Assembly: GCA_963712065.1 (NCBI GenBank)
Contig: CAVQGM010000001.1
Span: 1,488,001-1,552,000 of the forward strand
Length of the DNA: 64,000 nt
Direction of reading: 5' to 3'
Source: CAVQGM01 sp963712065
GTDB taxonomy: Bacteria; Actinomycetota; Acidimicrobiia; Acidimicrobiales; Acidimicrobilacustridaceae
The notes under the pieces were generated by a model. The model did no database searches. It saw nothing but the letters and a program-made list of their open reading frames with translations, and was not told the DNA's origin. Both the position numbers and the translations under genes were made by a program. Every line of letters begins with the position of its first letter. Within the stretch, counting starts at the first letter, position 1. This document shows, piece by piece, positions 25,364 to 33,402 of the stretch.

Positions 25364-25863
25364 TCCCGGTCGTCGACTGGCCGCTCGGGGTCGTCGTCGC
25401 CGTCGATGTGGTCGCGTGGGCCGGGGTCGGCGTCGGCGCTGGCTACCTCGCCCACCGGCTGCCGCTGGCCCGCCTCGAGCGCGACGGGTGGCTGACGCGG
25501 CTCCGGCCGTTCGAGCGCGACGGTCGGGTGTACGAGCGACGCCTCCGCATCAAGCGGTGGAAGGCCCGGCTGCCCGAGATGGGGGCGTTCTTCGCCGGTG
25601 GCTTCTCGAAGCGTCGCCTGGCGGGCGCCGGGCCCGACGACCTGGCCCGCTTCGTCGCCGAGACGCGGCGGGCCGAGCTGACGCACTGGTGGGTGCTCGC
25701 CGCCGGCCCCGTCTTCCTGCTGTGGAACCCGTGGTGGCTCGGCCTCGTGATGCTCGTCTACGCCGTCGTGGCCAACGTGCCGTGCCTGGTGGTGCAGCGC
25801 TACAACCGTGCCCGCCTCACCCGCCTGCTCGAGCGGGCCGAGGGTCGGGCACGCCGGAGCTGA
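25360..25863 (+). CDS. CrtO-like acyltransferase family membrane protein
   Basis: A 167-aa protein with hydrophobic segments at about 8-28 and 105-140. The central motif (RIKRWKARLPEMGAFFAGGF then SKRRL) matches the small family typified by staphylococcal CrtO, the acyltransferase that esterifies glycosylated carotenoid. RRAELTHWWVLAAGP with the conserved E-x-x-HW follows. The GTG start overlaps the stop of the CrtQ-like glycosyltransferase gene, so the pair is coupled as in staphyloxanthin biosynthesis. No phytoene synthase or desaturase gene is in the window. The product could therefore be a glycolipid of another isoprenoid or lipid; this is inference. Confidence 0.65.
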   Translation: MIPVVDWPLGVVVAVDVVAWAGVGVGAGYLAHRLPLARLERDGWLTRLRPFERDGRVYERRLRIKRWKARLPEMGAFFAGGFSKRRLAGAGPDDLARFVAETRRAELTHWWVLAAGPVFLLWNPWWLGLVMLVYAVVANVPCLVVQRYNRARLTRLLERAEGRARRS

Positions 25864-25929
25864 TCGATCCTGGGTCCTGACACCGACCCGGCCGAGGGCC
25901 GAGCCGGTGGGCGATGCAAGAATGCTCGG

Positions 25930-26952
25930 ATGAGGACGGAACGGCTTGATGGTGTCGACGCGTTCGTGGTGTTCGATCTCGACGAGGCCGAGACCTCGAC
26001 GGGGATCGTCCGGCTCGCCCCCAAGATCCTCGTCGACGGCGCCACCTGGCTCGCCCGTTCGGCCACCTACCAGTGCGCCACCTTCGAGCTGCGCGTCGGG
26101 GGTGCCTCGGGCGGCGTGAACGCCAAGGGTGACGACAGGGCGACGGCGCTCGCCGCGTTCGTCGAGGCGGCCACGCCGCTGGTCGCGTCGGGTCGCTGGC
26201 TCATCGATCCCGGCAAGGGTGTCGGCGTGGACGACCTCACCGCGCTGCGCGCCGTCGATCCGCGGGGCGAGGCCGTCTGGGAGCGCCGTGACCACCTGCT
26301 CGGTCTGTCGGTGGCGGTCGCGGCGGCCACCGCCACCGGAGGGCTCGAGGGCCGCACCGTGGCCATCGAGGGCTTCGACGCGTCGGGACCGGCGCTGGCG
26401 GCGGAGCTGACGGCCCGCGGTGCCACCATCACCGCCGTGGGCACGGCCCGAGGCACGCTCGTCCGGCCCGACGGGTTCGGCGACGACCTCGCCGCCGGGT
26501 GGGCCGAACGTGGTCCCGCGCTGGTCGAGGGCGAGGGCGAGGCGGCACCGGCGTCGGCGGTGCTGGGGGCCGCGGTCGACGTGCTGGTCGTGGGGTCGAA
26601 GGCGGGCGTCGTCGGCCACGAGGAAGCGGCCGGGGTGCAGGCCGGGGTGATCGTCCCCGCCGGTCCGATCCCCGTCACGGCCAAGGCGCTCGCCGCCCTC
26701 CGCCGCCGCGACGTGGTGGTCCTGCCCGACTTCGTGTCCACCGCCGGGCCGCTGCTCGCCGCCTTCCCGTCCGGTGCGGCGCCGGTGGCCCCCGACGCCG
26801 TCGACCGCGAGGCCGAGCGGCGGGTCACCGACGCCGTGGCCGAGGTGCTCGGCGCCGAGCGCGGCCCGCTGCTCGGCGCGTGCGAGCGGGCCGAGGCGTT
26901 CCTGCGGTCGTGGCAGCCCCAGCTGCCGTTCGGCCGCCCGCTCGCCGCATGA
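25930..26952 (+). CDS. Glu/Leu/Phe/Val dehydrogenase homologue lacking both key lysines
   Basis: A 340-aa protein with the two-domain ELFV layout. GIVRLAPKILVDGATWLARS, ATYQCATFELRVGGASGGVN correspond to the catalytic domain. LEGRTVAIEGFDASGPALAA is the Rossmann domain (GFxxxG...A). In active glutamate dehydrogenases the aligned segment reads like FKNALTTLPMGGAKGG, with a substrate-binding and a catalytic Lys. Here these positions are Gln48 (TYQC) and Ser60 (GGASGG). At 340 aa it is also shorter than typical family members (350-450). It may be a non-catalytic relative or act on another substrate. The ATG has AAGAAT 6 nt upstream. The photolyase gene overlaps its stop (ATGA). Confidence 0.7.
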   Translation: MRTERLDGVDAFVVFDLDEAETSTGIVRLAPKILVDGATWLARSATYQCATFELRVGGASGGVNAKGDDRATALAAFVEAATPLVASGRWLIDPGKGVGVDDLTALRAVDPRGEAVWERRDHLLGLSVAVAAATATGGLEGRTVAIEGFDASGPALAAELTARGATITAVGTARGTLVRPDGFGDDLAAGWAERGPALVEGEGEAAPASAVLGAAVDVLVVGSKAGVVGHEEAAGVQAGVIVPAGPIPVTAKALAALRRRDVVVLPDFVSTAGPLLAAFPSGAAPVAPDAVDREAERRVTDAVAEVLGAERGPLLGACERAEAFLRSWQPQLPFGRPLAA

Positions 26953-28343
26953 CCGGAGGAGGCCCCCGCGGGCGCGGGCTGGTCTGGTTCCGTCGCGACC
27001 TCCGACTCGACGACAATCCGGCGTGGGCCGGCGTGACCTCGTCGTGCGCCGAGGTGGTGCCGCTGTTCGTGGTCGATCCGGTGCTGCTCGACGGCGCCGG
27101 GCCGTTCCGCCGCCGGCAGTTGCTGGCCGACGTCGCTGCCCTCGACGCCGAGCTGGCCGAGCGCACCGGCGCACGGCTGCACGTGAGGGTCGGCGACCCG
27201 ACGGTGACCGTGCCCCGGGTCGCGTCCGAGCTCGGCGTGACCACGGTGGCGTGGAACGCCGACGTCACGCCCTACGCGAGCCGTCGCGACGCGGCGGTCA
27301 CCCGCGCCGTGCTCGACGTCGTCGGGTCACCGCCCGACACGCCTCACGGGAGCCTCGTGCACGCACCGGGCCGGGTGCTCACGAACAACGGGACGCTGTC
27401 GCGGGTGTTCACACCGTTCAGTCGGAGCTGGCGGCGGACTCCGCTCGACCCATGGCCGGCACCCGGCGACGCCGGCGTCGTCGACGTCGCCGGCGACCCT
27501 CTGCCCGTCCCGGACGCCGACCCGCCCCACGCGGCTGGTTCGGCGGCGGCGCTGGCCCGGCTCGAGGCGTTCCTCTCCGTGGTCGACGGCTACGACGTGG
27601 ATCGTGACCGTCCCGACCTGCCCGGCACGTCGCAGCTGTCGGCCGACCTCAAGTCCGGCACCGTCTCGGCGCGCACGGTGCTCGAAGTGGTGGGGGAGGG
27701 CACGGCCGGACGGGAGGCGTTCACCCGTCAGCTCGCCTGGCGCGACTGGTACGCGCACCTGCTCGCCGAGATCCCTTCGTTGCCGTCGCGGGCCATGAAG
27801 GTTCGCTACGACGCCATCGTGTGGCGCAACCAGCCCGACGACATCGCCGCCTGGCAGGAGGGCCGTACCGGGTACCCGCTCGTCGACGCCGGCATGCGCC
27901 AGCTGCGCACGACGGGATGGATGCACAACCGGGTCCGCATGGTGTGCGGTTCGTTCCTCGTGAAGAACCTGCTCGTCGACTGGCGGGTCGGTGAGCGGTA
28001 CTTCCGCCATCTGCTCGTCGACGGCGACGTGCCGCAGAACGTGGGGAACTGGCAGTGGTTGGCCGGCACCGGCCCCGACGCCTCGCCCTACAACCGGATC
28101 TTCAACCCGGTGACCCAGAGCCGGAAGTTCGACCCGGCAGGCGACTACGTGCGTCGGTACGTGCCCGAGCTGGGCGGTCTCGACGACGACGCGGTGCACG
28201 CCCCGTGGGAGGTGGGGCCGCTCGAGCTGGCCGCCGCCGGTGTCGGGCTCGGCGACACCTATCCCGAGCCGATCGTCGACCTGTCCGCCAGCCGGGCCCG
28301 GGCGCTGGCGGCGTACGCGGCCGTGAACGAGACGGCCCACTGA
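26949..28343 (+). CDS. phrB: deoxyribodipyrimidine photolyase
   Basis: A 464-aa light-driven DNA repair flavoprotein (cryptochrome/photolyase family). The N-terminal alpha/beta antenna domain begins GLVWFRRDLRLDDNPAW. The FAD-binding helical domain includes FTRQLAWRDWYAHLL, GYPLVDAGMRQLRTTGWMHN and RVRMVCGSFLVKNLLVDWR, then DASPYNRIFNPVTQSRKFDP, all hallmarks of class I CPD photolyases. The Trp residues of the electron-transfer chain (W in TTGWMHN and in NWQW) are present. Its ATG overlaps the stop of the preceding gene (ATGA). The preceding start could extend the protein but is read through another gene. A terminator follows. Confidence 0.93.
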   Translation: MTGGGPRGRGLVWFRRDLRLDDNPAWAGVTSSCAEVVPLFVVDPVLLDGAGPFRRRQLLADVAALDAELAERTGARLHVRVGDPTVTVPRVASELGVTTVAWNADVTPYASRRDAAVTRAVLDVVGSPPDTPHGSLVHAPGRVLTNNGTLSRVFTPFSRSWRRTPLDPWPAPGDAGVVDVAGDPLPVPDADPPHAAGSAAALARLEAFLSVVDGYDVDRDRPDLPGTSQLSADLKSGTVSARTVLEVVGEGTAGREAFTRQLAWRDWYAHLLAEIPSLPSRAMKVRYDAIVWRNQPDDIAAWQEGRTGYPLVDAGMRQLRTTGWMHNRVRMVCGSFLVKNLLVDWRVGERYFRHLLVDGDVPQNVGNWQWLAGTGPDASPYNRIFNPVTQSRKFDPAGDYVRRYVPELGGLDDDAVHAPWEVGPLELAAAGVGLGDTYPEPIVDLSASRARALAAYAAVNETAH

Positions 28344-28384
28344 GACGGCCCGACCGGAGAGCGCCGGCTCGCGGAGCTGCTCGC

Positions 28385-28403
28385 CGCCCGGCCGAGCCGG
28401 GCG
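28385..28403. terminator. GC hairpin terminator between phrB and whiB
   Basis: CGCCCGGC pairs with GCCGGGCG around a CGA triloop (8 bp). It sits between convergent genes, 7 nt before the whiB stop. Confidence 0.6.
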
Positions 28404-28409
28404 ATGGCC

Positions 28410-28715
28410 TCAACTCGCTTCGGCGCGGATGGCCGCGTCCTGGACGGCCCTTCGGCTGATCGAGCGGGGCGGGTAACCGGCGGCGGCCCGCTCCTCCTCG
28501 CTCTCGCCGCCCCAGAAGCCGTTCTCGCGGCGCTCACGGGCCGAGGCCCGGCACTGCAGGAGGACGGGGCAGGCCTGGCAGACCTTGCGGGCCTGGGCCT
28601 CGCGGCGGGCCCGCCGCTCGGGCCGCTCGCCGGCGATGCCGAAGAACAGGTTCGTCCGCCCCTTGCAGGCGGCGGCGTCCATCCACTCGTCGAGCTGCCC
28701 GTACTGCGCCGACAT
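28410..28715 (-). CDS. WhiB-family iron-sulfur regulator
   Basis: A 101-aa actinobacteria-specific regulator binding a [4Fe-4S] cluster through Cys17, Cys46, Cys49 and Cys55 (C-x28-CxxC-x5-C). RASARERRENGFWGGESEEE contains the G-[IVFW]-W-G-G turn that contacts the primary sigma factor. A basic C-terminal tail (RSISRRAVQDAAIR) binds DNA. The ATG follows a GGAGGT Shine-Dalgarno. WhiB proteins sense redox or control development; which subfamily this is cannot be settled by eye, although the short N-terminus and tail suit WhiB1/WhiB2-like proteins. Confidence 0.93.
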   Translation of the reverse strand: MSAQYGQLDEWMDAAACKGRTNLFFGIAGERPERRARREAQARKVCQACPVLLQCRASARERRENGFWGGESEEERAAAGYPPRSISRRAVQDAAIRAEAS

Positions 28716-28818
28716 GGCATTGACCTCCGGGAGGGCCGGGGCCCTCGTCGCCCCGGCGAGTCGGTTGTGCGGTGGTGGAGCGGTCGGGACCGCCCCACCA
28801 CCGGTGAGGATCAGCTCG

Positions 28819-29427
28819 TCACGCCGGGAGCGTGACGTCGGACGGGATCAGCACGCCGTCGATCACGTGGATGACGCCGTTCGAACCCTCGATGTCGGTC
28901 GCGGTCACGTTGGCGCGGTTGCCCATGCCGTCGACGATGACGACCTTGTCGCCGTCGACCTCGATGGTGAAGTCGGTGCCCTCGACCGTCGTGACGGGGC
29001 CGGGTGTGACGTCAGCGGCCATGACCTCGGCCGCCACCACGTGGTAGGTGAGGATCTTGGTGAGGGTGTCCTTGTTGGCCGGCTCGAGGAGCGCGGTCAG
29101 GGTCGCCTCGGGGATCTTGGCGAACGCCTCGTTGGTCGGGGCGAACACGGTGAACGGACCCTCGCCCGACAGGGTCTCGGCCAGACCGGCCGCGGTCACG
29201 GCGGCGACGAGCGTGGAGAAGTCCTCGTTGCCGGCGGCGATCTCGACGATCGTCTCCTCGGCCATCATCGCCGTGGTGCCGCTGGAAGCGGCCGTGGTGG
29301 TCGGGCTGGCGGCGGCGCTGGTGTCCGAGCTGGTGCTCGAGTCGTCGTCGTCGCTGCCGCAGGCAGCCAGGACGAGCGCACCGGCGGCAAGCACGGCGAT
29401 CATCCAACGGAGGGGGCGGGTACGCAT
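28819..29427 (-). CDS. fasciclin (FAS1) domain lipoprotein
   Basis: A 202-aa secreted lipoprotein. The signal peptide MRTRPLRWMIAVLAAGALVL leads to a lipobox LAAC. A Ser/Thr-rich linker follows, then one FAS1 domain at about residues 65-202: NEDFSTLVAAVTAAGLAETL, GEGPFTVFAPTNEAFAKIPE (H1 motif), LTYHVVAAEVMAADV (YH motif) and NGVIHVIDGVLIP (H2 motif). FAS1 proteins mediate adhesion or matrix contacts. The ATG is fixed by the lipoprotein signal and an AAGGAG Shine-Dalgarno. The AT-rich 30 bases upstream (TTAATGCTAAATTC on the minus strand) stand out from local composition and probably hold the promoter. Confidence 0.9.
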   Translation of the reverse strand: MRTRPLRWMIAVLAAGALVLAACGSDDDDSSTSSDTSAAASPTTTAASSGTTAMMAEETIVEIAAGNEDFSTLVAAVTAAGLAETLSGEGPFTVFAPTNEAFAKIPEATLTALLEPANKDTLTKILTYHVVAAEVMAADVTPGPVTTVEGTDFTIEVDGDKVVIVDGMGNRANVTATDIEGSNGVIHVIDGVLIPSDVTLPA

Positions 29428-29601
29428 GGGAAGCTCCTTGGGAGAATTTAGCATTAAGGGGTTGTTGCGCCTAGTACGACGCTGGACCACCCTTGGATGA
29501 CACCCATCGAAAAGTCACCTCTGACCTGCCCAGACGCGACCCGTCGAAGGTGGCGACGGGGGTGTTCGCCGGGGGCCACGGAGCGGGGCGCGCCCCCGTC
29601 C

Positions 29602-29607
29602 TAGGCT
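29602..29607 (+). promoter_or_regulatory. -10-like box TAGGCT of the haem operon
   Basis: TAGGCT ends 7 nt before the GTG start of the cobA-hemD gene, with no Shine-Dalgarno sequence. It is the likely leaderless promoter for the whole haem-zwf unit. Confidence 0.5.
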
Positions 29608-29614
29608 GTCGGCT

Positions 29615-31129
29615 GTGACCGTCTACCTCGTCGGTGCCGGCCCCGGCGACCCCGGTCTGCTGACCCGGCGCGGCGCCGAGGTCCTCGCCCGCGCCGACCT
29701 CGTCGTCTACGACCGGTTGTCGGTGGCCTCCCTGCTCGAGCTGGCCCCCGACGCCGCCGAGCGGATCAACGTCGGCAAGCGCCCCGGCCGGCCCGGCGCC
29801 ACCCAAGAGGACATCGACGCCCTGCTCGTCGAGCACGGGCGCGCCGGCCGGGAGGTGGTGCGGCTGAAGGGCGGTGACCCCTTCGTCTTCGCCCGCGGCG
29901 GCGAAGAGGCCCAGGCGCTGCTCGACGCCGGGGTGCCCTTCGAGGTGGTGCCCGGCGTGAGCTCGGCGCTCGCCGCCCCCGCCTACGCCGGCATCCCGGT
30001 GACGATGCGCCACTCGTCCACCCTGTTCACGGTCATCACCGGCCACGAGGACCCCGACAAGGGCGGCGAGCTCGATTGGGAGACGGTGGCCCGGCTCGGC
30101 GGCACGATCGTCATCCTGATGGGCATCGGGCGGCTCCCGAAGATCGTGCGGCGCCTGCTCGCCGGCGGCCTCGCGCCCGACACGCCGGCGGCCGTCGTGC
30201 AGTGGGGCACGCGCCCCGACCAGCGCACGGTTCGCACCACCCTCGCCGAACTTCCCGACCAACCGCTCGGCCCCCCGGCCACCATCGTGATCGGACGGGT
30301 CGCCGCCCTCGACCTCGCCTGGTTCGAGTCCCGACCGCTGTTCGGCCGTCGGGTCGTCGTGACCCGGGCCCGGGAGCAGGCCTCGGCGTTGTCGGACGCG
30401 CTGCGGGCGGCGGGCGCCGAGCCGGTCGAGGTCCCGACCATCCGCATCGTCGAGCCCGCCGACGGAGGGGCCGCCCTCGCCGCCGCCGTCGGACGGGTGA
30501 CCGACTACGACTGGGTGGTGCTCACGTCGGTCAACGGTGCGCGACGGTTCTGCGCCCGATTGCGCGACGGGCGCGACCTGGCCGGGGTGCGGCTCGCCGC
30601 CATCGGGCCGGGCACCGCCGACGCCCTCGCCGCCCACCACCTCGTCGCCGACCTCGTCCCCACCCGGTTCGTGGCCGAGTCGCTCCTCGAGGCCTTCCCG
30701 CTCCCGGCGCCCGTCGACCGTGGCCGCGTGCTGCTCGCCCGCGCCGCGGTCGCCCGTGACGTGCTGCCCGACGGTCTCCGCCGGCTCGGATGGGAGGTCG
30801 ACGTGGTCGAGGCCTACCGCACCGAGCGCGAGGAGGTCACCGACGACGAGCGGGCGTCGGCCGCGGCCGCCGACGTGATCACCTTCACGTCGTCGTCGAC
30901 CGTCGAGCGCTGGGTCGAGGCGACGGGGTCCACGGAGACCCCACCGGTCGTGGCGTGCATCGGGCCGGTCACCGCCGACACCGCCCGCTCCTACGGCATC
31001 GACGTCGACGTCGTCGCGCGCGACCACACGATCCCCGGCCTCGTCGCCGCCCTCGTCGAGCACCTCGCTCCCGACGCCTCGGCGGAGCAAGCCGTCGCCC
31101 GGGCTTCGCCCTACCCTGAGGCTCGATGA
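29615..31129 (+). CDS. cobA-hemD: fused uroporphyrinogen-III C-methyltransferase / uroporphyrinogen-III synthase
   Basis: A 504-aa two-domain tetrapyrrole enzyme. Residues 1-240 are a SAM-dependent methyltransferase (CobA/SUMT): VYLVGAGPGDPGLLTRRGAE, VVRLKGGDPFVFARGGEE and VVPGVSSALAAPAYAGIPVT. This domain directs uroporphyrinogen III to precorrin-2 (sirohaem, cobalamin). From about 245 comes HemD, which cyclises hydroxymethylbilane: RRVVVTRAREQASALSDALR, DWVVLTSVNGARRFCARL and a C-terminal VITFTSSSTVERWVEA. The fusion is common in actinobacteria and firmicutes. hemC and hemA are not present upstream here. The stop overlaps the hemB ATG (ATGA). Confidence 0.93.
   Translation: MTVYLVGAGPGDPGLLTRRGAEVLARADLVVYDRLSVASLLELAPDAAERINVGKRPGRPGATQEDIDALLVEHGRAGREVVRLKGGDPFVFARGGEEAQALLDAGVPFEVVPGVSSALAAPAYAGIPVTMRHSSTLFTVITGHEDPDKGGELDWETVARLGGTIVILMGIGRLPKIVRRLLAGGLAPDTPAAVVQWGTRPDQRTVRTTLAELPDQPLGPPATIVIGRVAALDLAWFESRPLFGRRVVVTRAREQASALSDALRAAGAEPVEVPTIRIVEPADGGAALAAAVGRVTDYDWVVLTSVNGARRFCARLRDGRDLAGVRLAAIGPGTADALAAHHLVADLVPTRFVAESLLEAFPLPAPVDRGRVLLARAAVARDVLPDGLRRLGWEVDVVEAYRTEREEVTDDERASAAAADVITFTSSSTVERWVEATGSTETPPVVACIGPVTADTARSYGIDVDVVARDHTIPGLVAALVEHLAPDASAEQAVARASPYPEAR
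31112..31117 (+). promoter_or_regulatory. possible internal -10-like box TACCCT before hemB
   Basis: TACCCT ends 8 nt before the hemB ATG, inside the 3' end of cobA-hemD. It could allow separate leaderless expression of hemB. It may also be coincidence. Confidence 0.25.
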
Positions 31130-32109
31130 CCTTCCCCCAGCGCCGCCTCCGACGGCTCCGTCGCACCCCGGCGCTGCGCCGCCTCGTGGCCGAGACCCGG
31201 CTGTCGGTCGACGACCTCGTCGCCCCGCTCTTCGTGCGGGAGGGCATCGACGAGCCCCATCCCATCGCCTCCCTCCCCGGCGTCGTGCAGCACACTCGCG
31301 ACTCACTGCGCAAGGAGGTGCGTCGCCTCGCCGATCTCGGCCTGCCCGGCGTGATCCTCTTCGGGGTGCCGGCCCGCAAGGACGCCGAGGGCTCCGGTGC
31401 GTGGGACCCCGACGGCATCGTGCAGGTGGCCCTGCGCGAGCTGCGGGACGAGGTGGGCGACGAGCTCGTGCTGATGGCCGACCTGTGCCTCGACGAGTAC
31501 ACCGACCACGGGCACTGCGGGGTGCTCACCGACGACGGAGAGGTCGACAACGACCTCACGATCGACCTCTACGCCCAGGTCGCGGTGGCCCAGGCCGAAG
31601 CCGGGGTCGACGTGGTCGCCCCGTCCGGGATGATGGACGGACAGGTCGCCGCCATCCGTGACGCGCTCGACGACGAGGGCTTCACCTCGACGGCGATCCT
31701 CGCCTACGCCGCCAAGTTCGCCTCCGCCCTGTACGGCCCGTTCCGCGACGCCGTCGACGTCACGATCGTCGACGGGGGCGACCGGCGCGGCTACCAGCAG
31801 GACCCTCGCAACGCCCGCGAGGCGCTCGAGGAGGTCCGCCTCGATCTGCTCGAGGGGGCCGACATGATCATGGTGAAGCCGGCGCTGGCCTACCTCGACG
31901 TGCTGGCCCGGGCCCGGGCCGAGGTCGACGTCCCCCTCGCCGCGTACCACGTGTCGGGCGAGTACTCGATGATCAAGGCCGCCGCCGCCAACGGCTGGAT
32001 CGACGGCACCGCGGTCGCCGTCGAGCACGTGACCGCCGTCAAGCGGGCCGGCGCCGACATCGTGCTCACCTACCTGGCCGCCGAGCTCGCCGAGTACCTG
32101 CAGGGCTGA
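31126..32109 (+). CDS. hemB: porphobilinogen synthase (delta-aminolevulinic acid dehydratase)
   Basis: A 327-aa TIM-barrel enzyme condensing two 5-aminolevulinate molecules into porphobilinogen. RRTPALRRLVAETRLSVDDL is the usual N-terminus. The two Schiff-base lysines are in ILAYAAKFASALYGPF (near 196) and MIMVKPALAYLD (near 250). The metal loop reads DLCLDEYTDHGHCG, with Asp where the zinc enzymes have Cys (DVCLCEYTSHGHCG), so this is the Mg-type rather than the three-Cys zinc type. It overlaps cobA-hemD by 4 nt and is followed by hemL after 2 nt. Confidence 0.96.
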   Translation: MTFPQRRLRRLRRTPALRRLVAETRLSVDDLVAPLFVREGIDEPHPIASLPGVVQHTRDSLRKEVRRLADLGLPGVILFGVPARKDAEGSGAWDPDGIVQVALRELRDEVGDELVLMADLCLDEYTDHGHCGVLTDDGEVDNDLTIDLYAQVAVAQAEAGVDVVAPSGMMDGQVAAIRDALDDEGFTSTAILAYAAKFASALYGPFRDAVDVTIVDGGDRRGYQQDPRNAREALEEVRLDLLEGADMIMVKPALAYLDVLARARAEVDVPLAAYHVSGEYSMIKAAAANGWIDGTAVAVEHVTAVKRAGADIVLTYLAAELAEYLQG

Positions 32110-32111
32110 CG

Positions 32112-33395
32112 ATGACCACCAACGCCGAGCTGTTCGCCCGCGCCTGCGACGTGATCCCGGGTGGCGTGAACTCACCGGTGCGGGCCTTCCGGTCGGTGGG
32201 CGGCACCCCGTACTTCGTGCAGAAGGCCGAGGGCGCGCACGTCTGGGACGTGGAGGGCAATCGCTACCTCGACCTGGTCCAGTCGTACGGCGCGGTGATC
32301 CTCGGCCACGCCCACCCGGCGATCGTCGACGCCGTGCACACCGCCGCCGCCGACGGCACGTCCTACGGCGCGCCCACCGAGCGCGAGGTCCGGTTGGCCG
32401 AGGCCATCCGCGAGCGGGTGCCGTCGGTCGAGCGGGTGAGGCTGGTGTCGAGCGGTACGGAGGCGACGATGTCGGCCATCCGTGTGGCGCGCGGCTTCAC
32501 CGGGCGTCCCCGCATCGTGAAGTTCGCCGGCAACTACCACGGCCACAGCGACGGCCTGCTGGTCGCCGGTGGCAGCGGTGTCGTCTCCCTGGGGCTGCCG
32601 GGCTCGGCCGGCGTCACCGAGCACCAGGTCGCCGACACCATCGTCGCCCCGTACAACGTGGTGCCCACCCTCGACGAGCGGACGGCCTGTGTGATCGTCG
32701 AGCCGGTCGCCGCCAACATGGGGCTCGTGGCCCCCGCTCCCGGGTTCCTCGAGGGGCTGCGGGCCGAGTGCGACCGGGTCGGCGCCCTCCTCGTCTTCGA
32801 CGAGGTCATCACCGGCTTCCGCCTGGCCCGGGGCGGGGCTCAGGAGCGGTACGGGGTGCGGGCCGACCTCACGTGCTTCGGCAAGGTCATCGGCGGCGGC
32901 CTCCCCATCGGCGCCTTCGGCGGCCGGACCGACGTGATGGAGGTGCTGGCGCCCCTCGGCCCCGTCTACCAGGCGGGCACCCTGTCCGGGAACCCGCTCG
33001 CCACCGCCGCCGGCCTGGCCGCGCTGGAGGTGCTCGACGACGAGGCCTACGAGCGCATCGAGTCGCGGGCCGACTGCCTCGCCGGCGGTCTGGCCTCGGC
33101 CTTCGCCGCCGCCGACCTCATGGTGCAGGTGCCGCGCGTGGGCACCCTCGTCGGGATCTTCTGCGGCACCGAGGTGCCCGTCGACCACGACGGCGCGGTC
33201 GGCACCGACGAGGCCTTGTACGCCGCGCTGTTCCACGCCCTGCTCGAGCGCGGGGTGGCGGTCGCCCCCGGCGCCTACGAGGTGCTCTTCCCCGGGCTGG
33301 CGCACACCTCCGACGTCCTCGAGCGCATCGTCGAGGTCGCCCACGAGGCGGCCGCCGACGTGGCCGCGGGGCCGAGCGCTGCCCCGGCCCGGTAG
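32112..33395 (+). CDS. hemL: glutamate-1-semialdehyde 2,1-aminomutase
   Basis: A 427-aa PLP enzyme of class III aminotransferases that makes 5-aminolevulinate in the C5 pathway. IPGGVNSPVRAFRSVGGTPY is the family N-terminus. VRLVSSGTEATMSAIRVARG binds the phosphate, YHGHSDGLLVAGGSG is the substrate loop, LLVFDEVITGFR carries the PLP-contacting Asp, and CFGKVIGGGLPIGAFGG contains the PLP Lys (near 258). The length is standard. It lies 2 nt after hemB, and zwf begins 7 nt after its stop. Its presence shows that haem is made from glutamyl-tRNA rather than glycine. Confidence 0.96.
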   Translation: MTTNAELFARACDVIPGGVNSPVRAFRSVGGTPYFVQKAEGAHVWDVEGNRYLDLVQSYGAVILGHAHPAIVDAVHTAAADGTSYGAPTEREVRLAEAIRERVPSVERVRLVSSGTEATMSAIRVARGFTGRPRIVKFAGNYHGHSDGLLVAGGSGVVSLGLPGSAGVTEHQVADTIVAPYNVVPTLDERTACVIVEPVAANMGLVAPAPGFLEGLRAECDRVGALLVFDEVITGFRLARGGAQERYGVRADLTCFGKVIGGGLPIGAFGGRTDVMEVLAPLGPVYQAGTLSGNPLATAAGLAALEVLDDEAYERIESRADCLAGGLASAFAAADLMVQVPRVGTLVGIFCGTEVPVDHDGAVGTDEALYAALFHALLERGVAVAPGAYEVLFPGLAHTSDVLERIVEVAHEAAADVAAGPSAAPAR

Positions 33396-33402
33396 GGGAC
33401 CG

